In this document: one piece after another, positions 52,875-62,787 of the stretch | Layout of the letters: every line of letters starts with the position of its first letter | Position numbering within the stretch: position 1 is the stretch's first letter | Source: Cladocopium goreaui | Lineage: Eukaryota; Sar; Dinophyceae; Suessiales; Symbiodiniaceae | Direction: 5' to 3' | Assembly: GCA_947184155.2 (NCBI GenBank) | Contig: CAMXCT020006767.1 | Span: 743,749 to 807,748, forward strand | Length of the DNA: 64,000 nt | Notes under the pieces: model-generated | What the model was told of the DNA's origin: nothing | What the model saw: only the letters and a program-made list of their open reading frames with translations | Databases searched by the model: none | Position numbers and translations under genes: made by a program

Positions 52875-53148
52875 AACGTTAATGCTGTTGTTTCTCATCA
52901 GCTTGACTTTCAACCTAGTGAGTGTTTGCGTAGGAGGGACGGCACTTTGCTGTCTGTACAGAGACATAGTACTGTGGCCATGCAAAAGCAAGAAGAAGGC
53001 CAAGTACGAGGTGTACTACCTCACAAGGTATGGAGAAAGAGTGCACTCAACGGACCAATGTCCTACGTTGAGTAATAGCACAGATGTGAAGAAATTCAAA
53101 CCGTGTACAAAGTGTTTCAATGTGGTCTTAGGACCGAAAGATGCGTAA
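52804..53148 (+). CDS. Copia ORF3: small membrane protein overlapping the pol end
   Basis: An ATG at 52804, in the +1 frame relative to pol and overlapping its last 71 bases, opens 114 codons. Residues 26-52 are a strong hydrophobic segment (LMLLFLISLTFNLVSVCVGG) followed by a basic KSKKKAKY and a cysteine/histidine pattern: RVHST-DQCPTL then KPCTKC. The order membrane anchor, basic stop-transfer, C/H motif suggests a single-pass protein with the C-terminus in the cytoplasm. The position is that of env-like or accessory ORFs. Similar small C/H tails occur at the end of dinoflagellate copia elements, to my recollection. Confidence 0.6.
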   Translation: METLGDTPVLWGGKAIMPGNTGIETLMLLFLISLTFNLVSVCVGGTALCCLYRDIVLWPCKSKKKAKYEVYYLTRYGERVHSTDQCPTLSNSTDVKKFKPCTKCFNVVLGPKDA

Positions 53149-53221
53149 CCGAGCCCAATACGCAATGCAGAACGTACAGAAAATAATTCAAATGAAGTTG
53201 CGCTGTAAGGCGCCATATTTT

Positions 53222-53229
53222 AAGGAGGG
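53222..53229 (+). promoter_or_regulatory. Polypurine tract
   Basis: AAGGAGGG lies immediately before the 3' LTR, where the plus-strand DNA primer forms. Confidence 0.85.
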
Positions 53230-53372
53230 TGCAAGCAAAATACGCACCATATGCTAGGTTTGGCTGCCTGTATGACTTGTGGTAAAACATGTCACCACAG
53301 TGCATGCATGTGTACTCCGCAGCCCCAGTGGACCATTCGAAGTGGCACAAAACAGTGAGTCCGCTTTTCGCA
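53230..53372 (+). repeat. 3' LTR (143 bp)
   Basis: Same sequence as the 5' LTR. It is followed by the second GTTAT. Confidence 0.95.
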
Positions 53373-53377
53373 GTTAT

Positions 53378-53840
53378 GTGTATATAGTTTATATTTGATT
53401 GCTTGTGATCATGCATGATTGATAAAGATTGGCAATCATGTTCAGTTGATTATAAATGATTGTATTTTGTTATTGTGTTTCTCTAAACATGTATAAATAC
53501 CATGGTTGATCAATGTTTGATTATTAGTGCAACATATTATAATGTTCATTTATATTTTGCTTAGTTGATTATATGCTGGTGAATATTCGTACGTGACTAT
53601 TTATGGTTGCATTGTCTTGTTATATGATTTACACATTAACAATTCTGTGCGAGAGTTTGTGATTAAGCCACTACCTGGTTGCACGGGTAAGCAGGGAAAT
53701 CTTACAGCAAAAAGGGTTTGCTTAGTGTTGAGCCAGTGCTCCGTGATCCTTGAGCTTATGCAAACAATATGCAGCTAGTTTTTACGTGCTTGAAGTACAG
53801 AATTTTACACAACAAAATAGTGTATATATACAGCAACGGC
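53378..53840. other. Intron i-j right of the copia element: AT-rich
   Basis: Rich in tgattata and gttgatta words; no gene seen. Confidence 0.5.
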
Positions 53841-53890
53841 CTACCGCCACAGGGCTTGGTGGAAGCTGCCTGGAGGGAGTAAGGCTTTGA
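53841..53890. repeat. Outlying copy of the taccgccacagggcttgg repeat
   Basis: cggcctaccgccacagggc, ttggtggaagctgcc and gtaaggctttgaac as in the array at 54.7-55.9 kb. Confidence 0.85.
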
Positions 53891-53936
53891 ACATCTATGC
53901 CATCTATGCCACCTGGACATTGTTACTTTTGCGGAA

Positions 53937-54537
53937 GTGCAAGGCGGTGAATATGACTGCGGCATCTTAGCCACAACTCGATCCGAGGCTACACCTTTCA
54001 CGGCTAATGCCAAATGGGTGTACGTAGCTCTCACGCGAGTGCGACGATCCATCAAGATTTCAGCCACGGAGTCCTGGTTGGCCGCAACCAGCGCAGCGAG
54101 GGGTTGGTGCAGGTCCGTCAATTTACCGACTTCAAAAGTGGAGTTTGAGTACATCTCACGGGCTGTTGAAGGCTTCAGGCGCAAGGCAATTGTAGTGCCA
54201 GTCAGTGACAAGGACAGACCACTCGAAGCTATGAGTTTTGATTTCACGCGTGTTTTCAGCGACTGCCCACTCTAGGCGAACAAAGTTGCAGAAAGTCTTT
54301 GGCATGAAGCCGAAGGATTGGCACAAGCACTTCACTACCGCCTTCAACCCTGTCAGAAGGCATTATATGAAAGTTCGCAAGTTGACCACCAAAGATAAAA
54401 AATGGGAGCACATTGAGAAGTTGTTCACTCTCAACCCGCGGCGCCCCCGGTTGAAGAACAAAGATTTTTCGTGGAGAAGCAAGCGTGCGATTTGCATGGT
54501 TACTTGTTTTTTTCTTTTTGTGGCCACAGCGTAGGGG
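53937..54537 (+). pseudogene. Fragment of an unrecognised protein in two overlapping frames
   Basis: The first frame (no ATG; from GTG 53937) reads EYDCGILATTRSEATPF, then AKWVYVALTRVRRSIKI and later KVEFEYISRAVEGFRRKA. The second, from about 54240, reads SRRTKLQKVFGMKPKDWHK, HFTTAFNPVRRHYMK and ends at 54534. VYVALTRVR looks like helicase motif VI (Y-V-A-(L/I)-T-R-(A/V)-(R/K)), but no other helicase motif is present. Preceded by a copy of the 54.7-55.9-kb repeat. Probably a degenerate repeat-borne gene. Confidence 0.33.
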
Positions 54538-54679
54538 ATCGTGTTTTCGTTGTACCTAACGTTTTTCTAACATTGAGAGCTGGTTGTCATTTTCTTACTA
54601 CATAGGCCAATGTGAGGATATTGGGAAGCTGACTGGCCTTGGTGCCTTTGGAACTGCAAATAGAATGGGCTAACGCCCG

Positions 54680-55925
54680 GGTGCCGCCGACCCCCCTTTG
54701 AAGCCCCAACAAGACAGTGTGGCTAGGGATTGAAGGCTAGCAAACGGTGGTCTTGAAGCGTCAACAAGACAGTGTGTAGAGCCGCTGCGGAGGGTGTATA
54801 ACGGTTTGAATAAAGGTCTGAAGGCTGGCAAACGGCACTCGTGAACCCCCAACGACAGAATGTGTTTGAACGGCGCCAAGCCATGGCCCGCGACCCGCCA
54901 GCCAGCGTTGATGGCTTCCGGGTTCTTGTCCTTCTTGTCATGGAGCATCTGTTCGGCTTGCGCGTTTGTGCCCAATGCCCAGACTGCAACTTAGGAAGTT
55001 CCCCGTATACACCGTGTCAAGATGAGAGAGGAAGCAGCGCAACTTTGATGGGGGGAGTCTTTGGATGCGGCGTATGTTACCATCGAAGCACAGAAATCGC
55101 TTACGGCCACAGGGCTTGGTGGAAGCTGCAGAGAGGAAGCTGCCGCGAGGCGCCCTAGGCATGAACGCCCTAACAAAAGAGGGCTATGCAGGCAAATGGC
55201 CGGCGAAGCATTTTAGAAGTTTTAAGGGTTTGAAGGCTGGCAAACGGCACGCTTGAACGCCCTAACAGCAGAGGCTATGTGCAGGCAAACGGCAGGCTGC
55301 ACCGCTGGAACAGCAACGGCCTACCGCCACAGGGCTTGGTGGAAGCTGCCGGGAGTAAGGCTTTGAACGCTGGCAAACGGCAGGAACACCCTAAGAACAG
55401 AGGCTATGTCCAGGCAAACCTACGCAGGCAAACGGCTGGCGAAGCATGTTAAGGGTTTTAAGGGTTTGAAGGGTTTGAAGGCTGGCAAACGGCAGGCTTG
55501 AACGCCCTAACAACAGAGGCTATGTGCAGGCAAACGGCAGGTTGCAATGCTGGAACAGCAAGGGCTGACCGCCACAGGGCTTGGTGGAAGCGGACGCCCT
55601 AACAACAGAGGGCTATGCAGGCAAACGGCCGGCGAAGCATTTTAGGGGTTTGAAGGGTTTGAAGACTGGCAAACGGCATGCTTGAACGCCCCAACAACAG
55701 AGGCTATGCGCAGGCAAACGGCAGGCTGCAACGCTGGAACAGCAACGGCCTACCGCCACAGGGCTTGGTGGAAGCTGCCGGGAAGGTGTAAGGCTTTGAA
55801 CGCTGGCAAACGGCAGGCTTGAACGCCCTAACAACAGAGGCTATATATAGGCAAACGGCAGGTTGCAAAGCTGGAACAGAAGGGGCTTACGGCCACAGGG
55901 CTTGGTGGACAATGTGGAGGCCATG
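54680..55925. repeat. GC-rich complex repeat array
   Basis: Irregular copies (about 150-250 bases) built from ggctggcaaacggcaggctt, gaacgccctaacaacagagg, ctatgtgcaggcaaacggc and taccgccacagggcttggtg. At least five copies, with internal deletions. The ORFs over it on both strands are repeat-derived. Confidence 0.88.
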
Positions 55926-56805
55926 GCCGTGACAAAGCAGGGTCCACACCTCCGGTGGTCCCAGGCGCCGCCCCTGCCTTGGCGAAGGCCGGGGTCCGCG
56001 GATATTTATATACTATAATTACATGCATCCAACATAGAAGAGTTTAGAGCCGAGGTACTGACAAGTTTTTGAATGTATTTGAATAGTGCTTCAGCTCAAT
56101 GCGTTTCTGAATAGATTGTTTTTTTAATTGTGGCCTGTTCATCCATGCCTTTGTCAGTTTCAAAAGCTTGGTTGATGAAGGTGGGAATCTCCCAGTAGCC
56201 AATCGGTTGATCTCCTGAATTTTACAGTTAAAATTTTGACACCGCATATTTGACTGATATTTGGGGAGAGGCAACCACAGCGTGTTTTCTTTGGAACAGA
56301 ATATATTGGGCAGGTTCGATCGTTCTAATGATCCAACTGATGTCGTGCCCTTGACGCTTTCCAGGCATCCCAATAAATGGATCATCAGCAGTTTTCAAAA
56401 TCATCTATGAATGGAATACATATGAATACATCATGGAAGCCTTAATGATCTTAATGGGTTACATCCCATTTATCGATGAATTTTCCATAAAACCATCCCA
56501 TGGGAAAGTTACGAATCCCTTTTGGTAAGGGTCCAGTTATGGCCCAAAAAACCGTGATGTTTATAGGAAAATCATGGGAAAACCATAGGAAAATTGTGAT
56601 TTAACCATTAAACATACCACAGTTGTGGCCCAAAAAACAGTTGTTTCAATGGAATGAACTAACTCCTATAACTAGGGTTATATATCATGAAATAGACCCA
56701 TGAACATAGCTGTTAGTTGGGCCACAACTGTATTACGCATATTGTGGATGGTCATCGATCCATGTTCATCATTCCATGTAGGGATCGTGAAAAACCCTTT
56801 AAGTT
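55926..56805. other. Intron i-j: AT-rich after the repeat array
   Basis: An unsupported minus frame at 56044-56385. Weak tandem words around accataggaaaa (56570-56600) recur at 59420-59490. No gene. Confidence 0.45.
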
Positions 56806-56996
56806 TACCCTCTGGTAAACATATATAAAACTATGGAAAATCACCATGTTATAGCTGGCTAAATCAACTATTTCTACGGTCATTTTCAATAGCAAACTGT
56901 TAATTTTTACCCTCTGAAAATCACCATGTTTAATAGGTAAACAATCGATAAATGGGCCATTTTCAATAGCAAACTGTAAACGTTTACCAGAGGGTA
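56806..56996. mobile_element. Family B element, double or self-nested (191 bp)
   Basis: Starts taccctctggtaaac and ends gtttaccagagggta, with a second internal start (taccctctgaaaatcacc at 56922) after a first caaactgttaattt, as if one copy inserted in or was duplicated within another. Confidence 0.8.
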
Positions 56997-57169
56997 GCCA
57001 CGTTGAATTATGTTAGCTGAGTTCAGTGAGAACCATCAACCATCGCCCTGGCGCCTCTAAGTTCAGCGTTTCTAGGAGAGAATCCAGATGGATCCCGACT
57101 TTTGGCCAGATAAATCACAAGTTAACTGATGATCCGTTCCCCTCTGATGGCCAAGGGATGTATAATGGT

Positions 57170-57275
57170 GTATCATATATAAAACATCATATAAAATAAT
57201 ATACAATGATATAATATAATATAATATGATATAATATAATTTAATACAATTTAATATAATATAACATATATATAT
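57170..57275. repeat. ATAAT-type AT microsatellite
   Basis: ataatataatataatatgat words for about 100 bases, just before the exon j acceptor. Confidence 0.9.
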
Positions 57276-57311
57276 ACACATATGATATCCCAGTCTCTCA
57301 GGGCCACTCAG

Positions 57312-57387
57312 GATCATCAATAAGCAGTCCTATGAGCGCGGCTTTGGTCATGGCGTTGTCTACAAGACGAAAATCATCGACGCTTGT
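57312..57387 (+). CDS. POLR1B: POLR1B exon j: IINKQSYERGF block
   Basis: Acceptor gccactcag, then G ATC ATC AAT AAG: IINKQSYERGFGHGVVYKT, KIIDAC. It continues the GYDMEDAM.(I/V)NK...ERG..HG..YK......D block without a gap. It resumes about 4 kb beyond the copia element, showing that the element sits in an intron. The end was placed at a GT donor (gtgact); a GC donor after GAC at 57381 has the same phase and drops AC. Confidence 0.9.
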
Positions 57388-57645
57388 GTGACTTGGCGTT
57401 TCACCCGTTGGTGCCCACCGGTTAGGCTCGGTGTGTTGCTATGAATGTGGATGTAAATAAAAAATGTAATTCATTGTAAGTATACCTACATAATTATATG
57501 TGAAATTGTATCTACATAGTTATAGATGAAAATATATGTAGTACTACACACAGATATATATATATATATATGCATACAAACTATCTAAAACACACAAGCA
57601 GGGTCAATCTGTGATCGGGTCTCACTTCTGGAGGATTTTTGTAGA

Positions 57646-57810
57646 AAGTGGGGCCTCTGATAAGTTGGTGCAAATAGCTCCTATTTCACTATGGTTGATG
57701 TTACTTGTAACTCATGAGATAAAGGCATCCATGTCTATGTCACTTATCTTGTTATTTCACTATGGTTCCAATTGGGGTTTATAAGCCAATCATAACCGGA
57801 GGGCCGTACT
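57646..57810. mobile_element. Family C inverted-repeat element (about 165 bp)
   Basis: Starts gtggggcctctgataag, ends taaccggagggccgtac, with the inner gttggtgcaaatagctcc word; slightly longer than other copies. Confidence 0.65.
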
Positions 57811-57841
57811 ACTCGTATAAATGTTTATAAATGGAGGATTC

Positions 57842-57963
57842 TACCCTCTGGTAAACTTTCACATAACTATGGAAAATCCACCCATATTATAGATGGTTAA
57901 ATCCACTATTTCTATGGATTCTATGGTCATTTTCAATAGCTATTTTGACATAACCAGAGGGTA
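57842..57963. mobile_element. Family B inverted-repeat element (122 bp)
   Basis: Starts taccctctggtaaacttt and ends gacataaccagagggta. Confidence 0.9.
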
Positions 57964-58104
57964 TCAATTGGCACATTAGGGTACAGAAGATTGACCGATG
58001 TTTGGTACTGGGACCTTCCGGGTCGCTTCGGGGGCGAAGAGAATGGTCCTCCTTCATCTCGGGCACCATAGCCCCATATTGGGCAGTTTCCGGAGGACGA
58101 TCAC
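57964..58104. other. Intron j-k: exon-like stretch, undecided
   Basis: 57990-58100 is G/C-rich and open on both strands (+: TDVWYWDLPGRFGGEENG in one frame). It lies where the A135 linker would be but is not required by phase. Confidence 0.3.
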
Positions 58105-58365
58105 ATACACATACACATATACATCTACAATCATATACATATATACATATATACATATATACATATACATATACATATATACATTTTTACGTACACATAT
58201 ACATAGAGAGATACATATACATATAACTATATTTACAAATATTTACATATATACGTACACATATACATATACATATACAAATACATGTACATGTACATTT
58301 ACATATACATATACATACATATATATATATATACATATATACATATATATATATATGTATATTTA

Positions 58366-58398
<33 letters not shown>

Positions 58399-58672
58399 CA
58401 TATACACATATACATATTTACGTACACATATACATAGAGAGATACATATACATATAACTATATATACAAATATTTACATTTATACGTACACATATACATA
58501 TACATTTACAAATACATGTACAAGTACATTTACATATACATACATACATACATATATATATATTTACATATATATATATATATTCAAAAATATACATATA
58601 TATATATATACATATACATATACATATACAAATACATGTACATGTACATTTACATATACATATACATACATA

Positions 58673-58707
<35 letters not shown>

Positions 58708-59262
58708 TTGTATATTTAAATATATATATATATACATATACATATACACATATACATATTTACGTACACATATACATAGAGAAATACATATACATATAAC
58801 TATATATACAAATATTTACATTTATACGTACACATATACATATACATTTACAAATACATGTACATGTACATATACATATACATATATATATATGTATATA
58901 TTTACAAATATATATATATATATATTCAAAAATATACATATATATATATTTAAATATACATATACATGTACATGTACATATACATATACATATGTATATA
59001 CATGTTTACATTTATACGTACACATATACATATACATATGTTTTTTTATTATTTATACAAATATTTACATATATACGTAGACATATACATATACATATAC
59101 ATAAATATATATATATATATACAAATATTTACATATACATATACATGTATATACACATACATACATGCATGCATGCATACATACGTACATACATACATAT
59201 ATATATATATTCATATACATTTACATATACATATATATATATATATACATAATAAATATCTA
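58105..59262. repeat. ATACAT-rich array with higher-order copies
   Basis: Over 1.1 kb of ATACAT and ATAT words. The phrase tacgtacacatatacatag followed by aga(g/a)a occurs at about 58189, 58420 and 58762, showing blocks of roughly 230-340 bases that were duplicated. Frames on both strands encode only Y/I/T/H or M/Y/V/C repeats. Confidence 0.95.
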
Positions 59263-59316
59263 TATAAGTAAGGATCTTGTCCTTCACCTCAAAGTACCCA
59301 ACAAGGTCAGCCACAG

Positions 59317-59371
59317 TTCCAGGACAAACATGCCACCCCAGAAGAGATGGTCTCTCAGCATGCAGCGATCG
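59317..59371 (+). CDS. POLR1B: POLR1B exon k (candidate): [11 protein letters not shown]
   Basis: Acceptor gtcagccacag, then [18 protein letters not shown] plus one base and a GT donor (gtgaat). The segment falls in the poorly conserved linker between the IDL and DDG motifs, so homology alone does not prove it. Support comes from third-position G/C codons, phase 0 entry matching exon j, and phase 1 exit that joins G to AA of the next exon (I-E-K-Q-V-M). The two other + frames are also open over part of the stretch. Confidence 0.48.
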
Positions 59372-59506
59372 GTGAATGTGTCAATGGTGACCGCACTTAA
59401 AGGTGGAACCCAGGAGGAAACCATAGAGAACTATAAGAAAAACATAGGAAAAACCATAGGAAACTACAAGAAAAAACATAGGAAAACCATGGTTGATATA
59501 TAATAT

Positions 59507-59734
59507 CTGGTTGGTGGTTTGGAACACCAAACTCTTTGTTTACCAGGGGGTCAATCACCACTAAACACCATCAAATCACCATCAATCACCATTAAATGGC
59601 ATTAAATCACTGCAATTGTAGTTTACCAGAGAGTATACCATCATATATCCTAACTATTATTTCTCCATATATTGGGAATAATAGTCCCAACTAACTTTCA
59701 TATTTTTCAGAGGGGTACGTACACCACCAACCAG
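59507..59734. mobile_element. Family A element with an insertion (228 bp)
   Basis: Termini ctggttggtggtttggaac and acaccaccaaccag. The extra central part contains tttaccagggggtcaatcac and tagtttaccagagagtata, that is, family B-like termini around 59538 and 59620, indicating a nested element. Confidence 0.75.
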
Positions 59735-60606
59735 TTATGGAAGGTAGAATTCCATTTATGGCCATAAATAAATGGTATAATTTCTTTCATTTATAATAAA
59801 ATTATTTAATTTCATTTATAAATTTAATTCTATTGATATAATTTCATTTAAAACTAATAAATGGCCATAAGTGTAAATTGGATGGACTAGGATCAGAACT
59901 AGCAAAACTGGTGGCTTTCTGGTGATCCTATCTACAGTTGAGTGGGTAAACATAGCGCAACATAACCGGGGGATCGCCATAAAAAGTCATATTCCTCAGC
60001 AGACACGAGGGTTAGTGGGGGGAGCATGCCCAACATCAGAATGCTGAAAACGTCATATTTATATAAAGATTTTTTAAGGGCAAAATTTCATGGAAACAAT
60101 GTCCCATGCCATGAGGTTTCCCTTGAATAATGGTGTATGTCCAGTCGATCTGAAGGGTGCAGTGGATCACAGTGCAACAATAAGATTGAGGAGTACAGCG
60201 TTTGGAGTACAGTTTTGCCCTAGCAACACATTTACAACCATTGTTTGATACTGTAGTTTCATGCCGCATAGTCAGTAAAATGTGAGGGAGGGTTTCAAAT
60301 AAGTTTTGCGACATTTTCCAGATAAGTGATATTGTTTTGGTAGTCAATTCAAGCATGGAAATGCGCAAAATGAAGATCTTCCATAGAACCTTCATTTCCA
60401 TAAAACCTTCATTTTTCCAGTACAACCTCCATGGATTCGCGGTGCAAACACCAGGGGACTGTCATCACCATACGCCACGTTTCCGCAACCGAGGCCCTGG
60501 CGACTTTCAGTAACCTCAAGCTCCAAGGGGCGGAGGTCGCAGCTCTATGTTGGCGACTGGTGGGTTTTCTGAAGCAACGATGATTCGATCTGTTTATTTG
60601 GTGCTT
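59735..60606. other. Intron k-l: AT-rich with one exon-like stretch
   Basis: 60425-60590 is G/C-rich (+ frame KHQGTVITIRHVSATEALA, FSNLKLQGAEVAALCW). It is not needed by phase between exons k and l and matches no A135 motif, so it is left unassigned. A tat/aat-rich block is at 59770-59860. Confidence 0.35.
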
Positions 60607-60741
60607 TCCATAAATCTGGGTAAATTATAACCACCTCACTGCGACCTCACTGGAAGAATGGTTAGTATTGGAAATCATCTCCAAATGGCCGCACTATTCA
60701 GGTCAACGTGAAATATTATTTCATTTACCCAGAATTATGGA
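60607..60741. mobile_element. Family D inverted-repeat element (135 bp)
   Basis: Left tccataaatctgggtaaat, right atttacccagaattatgga, with inner cacctcactgcgacctcac and aatcatctccaaatggcc. Confidence 0.85.
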
Positions 60742-60915
60742 GGTTTCAAGATCATAACCTATGGTTAGATTATAACTGTATGACCCATTATGGATCATAA
60801 CCTAGTTACTAGGTATTTTAGTAAAAATATGGCCAGTCAAATACTTTATAATGCTGGATAATGATGGATATCCCAGATCAAGAGTGGGAATATCCACAAA
60901 AATCCATCACATCTA

Positions 60916-61056
60916 TAATATCTGGGTAAATTTCATCACGACCGAACCCTGTTCTCCCTCGCTATAATTATGGATATTATGGTTAGGATTTGGGGGAAGA
61001 TCCCCAAAATATCCGAACTTTTCAGGTTAGTGAATTATTATAAATCACCCAGGATG
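60916..61056. mobile_element. Family D inverted-repeat element (about 140 bp)
   Basis: Left ataatatctgggtaaattt, right ataaatcacccaggatgat, with the shared cttttcaggttagtga word inside. Confidence 0.75.
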
Positions 61057-61359
61057 ATGTGTTTATTCATCCAAGATTTGTGAGATCATATCTGGGATGA
61101 CGCTGAGATATTATATATGCAGCTTGATGCGCTTCTTTGTTTCAACGAAATGACACAATATCTGGGATAATTCTCAGATCAATGGGATACATTCCTGGGA
61201 GAATCAGGAATCCTGCAAGACATTGCCTCAAGAGGCTAACGATTGGGTTTTCTATAGATGGAAAATCACCCATGCATAGATGAATTTCCCATTCAAGCCT
61301 CCATACATAAGGGATTTTTCATTGCCATGTTTGATGACTAGAGGCTACATATATTAACA

Positions 61360-61466
61360 TACACTCTGGTAAACTAACAGTTTGCTATTGAAAATGGCCA
61401 TAGAAATAGTGGATTTATCCATTAAAAATAGTGATGTTCCATAGCTATGTTAGTTTACCAGAGGGT
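61360..61466. mobile_element. Family B inverted-repeat element (107 bp)
   Basis: Starts tacactctggtaaactaac and ends gttagtttaccagagggta. Confidence 0.9.
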
Positions 61467-61756
61467 AGCTGATGCAGTTATGAAGCAACAAACACCACAG
61501 CTCCACCAAGCCACGGCACGTGACGCCCTCAATGGTTGATGTCAATGTTTTTTTTTCTCATCACTGCAACCATGAAGAATCAAAAACCTGAGAATTTGAT
61601 AAATGATCCCATGGTGTTTCACTACTGAAAAACAACCTAAGTTGCATTAAGTTGCTAAAAACAACTTAGGCTGTAAATCCAACTGATATGTTTTTTTTTA
61701 ATCCAATGCTGCTTGGTTCAAGCACTTCAAACCCATTGTTTGTGTTCCCTGCGCAG

Positions 61757-61818
61757 AAAAACAGGTCATGGGACGGATGTCTGAAGAGTTGAATGATGAC
61801 GGCTCCTTGGAGGGCTCA
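61757..61818 (+). CDS. POLR1B: POLR1B exon l: NDDGSLEG block
   Basis: Acceptor cctgcgcag, then AA AAA CAG GTC ATG: (E)KQVMGRMSEELNDDGSLEGS, with a GT donor (gtcttt) in phase 0. It aligns with the A135 segment L.K.L.DDGLP..GA.L that follows the IDL motif. DDG and the downstream glycine are kept; the usual LP is replaced by SL. A second acceptor eight bases later (aacag, exon from 61765) would fit only if exon k were absent. Confidence 0.63.
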
Positions 61819-62739
61819 GTCTTTAAAAAAAAGCTGGGCACACATCAAGAGATGATCATTACCAACCAGAAATGGAGGTTCTGAGGTTATATATAGTCTA
61901 TATAGTCACTATATAGTGGACTCCCGACATCTATACTAGATATCTCTATAGTTGACACTGCTCGTATTTTTGCTAGACATCTCTGTAGTTATTTCTAGTT
62001 ATATAGTTGTGTAATGGAGGTTATAACAGACATAGCCAATTGAACAGTGTTCAAAACCCTAGTTGGTTGCTCATCCCAGTTGGTAATAATTCACTTATAA
62101 TTGGGGTTAACACCCACTTACTAACTGGGATGAACCACCAAGTAGTTGATCTATGTTTGGGATTGTGCTAACCAAGATATTGGGAATGTCACAGTCCATG
62201 AGGGGAAATCCCGTTCTCAAGCGTGTTGTCAGCTCCTATCTTGGTCTACACAGCTGGTGGAATGTCACATAGATTTGCAGTGCTTTCCAGACATTTTTAC
62301 CCTTGAGTGCCGATTCAGATGGTGATTTAAAAAAAGGAATCAGTTGAGATTTCAAACTTTCCATAAGACCATGAAAGTACATTTTTGAATGAACATGTTA
62401 CTGTAATCTTCTTGTGGAATTGATCCTTAAGACGGTTTTTCCAAGCACTAGCATTTTGTAGCCCCATGAAGTCCCGGTTTATGGCACCATTTTGTAGGCT
62501 GCAGAGCTGGTTCCAAGCTGTATACACTACAACCCAGGGGAATGCCACCCATGGAACAGCAACCTGGATCATAATATAGTATACTGTGGGTAAATGATGG
62601 GTTAATACTCATAGATGGTTAATGATAATTAGGGACTTCTATTACACATATCCATTTCTAGGGACTTCTATTAGGGACTTCATAGATGTTGCGTTTATCA
62701 CATTGTTTTACCCACATGGCATTGATTTTTTCCCAATAG
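61819..62739. other. Intron l-m: no gene seen
   Basis: AT-rich. A minus frame at 62327-62572 is open but shows no motif. Words such as gaacagtgttcaaaacccta (62040) recall 30006. Confidence 0.45.
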
Positions 62740-62787
62740 AAATTGGTCCCCCAATCCGGCATCCCAGTAGCTGAACGGAGCCAAGAG
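62740..62787 (+). CDS. POLR1B: POLR1B exon m (candidate): KLVPQSGIPVAERSQE
   Basis: Acceptor tcccaatag, then KLVPQSGIPVAERSQE and a GT donor (gttcta). After NDDGSLEGS it places K-L one residue earlier than the animal G-A-K-L. Entry and exit are both phase 0, matching the neighbours. The remainder of this variable loop cannot be tested by motif. A minus-strand open frame overlaps the stretch. Confidence 0.48.

Larger units (their letters stand above)
45669..53372 (+). mobile_element. Complete Ty1/copia LTR retrotransposon (7,704 bp)
   Basis: Identical 143-bp LTRs, a primer-binding site, a 354-codon open frame without ATG, an uninterrupted 1,931-codon gag-pol, an overlapping small third ORF, a polypurine tract and a 5-bp target duplication are all present. 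Domain order protease-integrase-RT-RNase H defines the copia superfamily. Identical LTRs indicate recent insertion, and every visible catalytic motif is kept, so the copy may be competent. It lies in sense orientation in a POLR1B intron. The GC content is clearly above that of the intron. Confidence 0.95.

Noticed and set aside
53990-54050. VYVALTRVRR as a helicase motif VI
   Set aside because: A single motif without Walker A, Walker B or other helicase motifs; the surrounding protein is not helicase-like.
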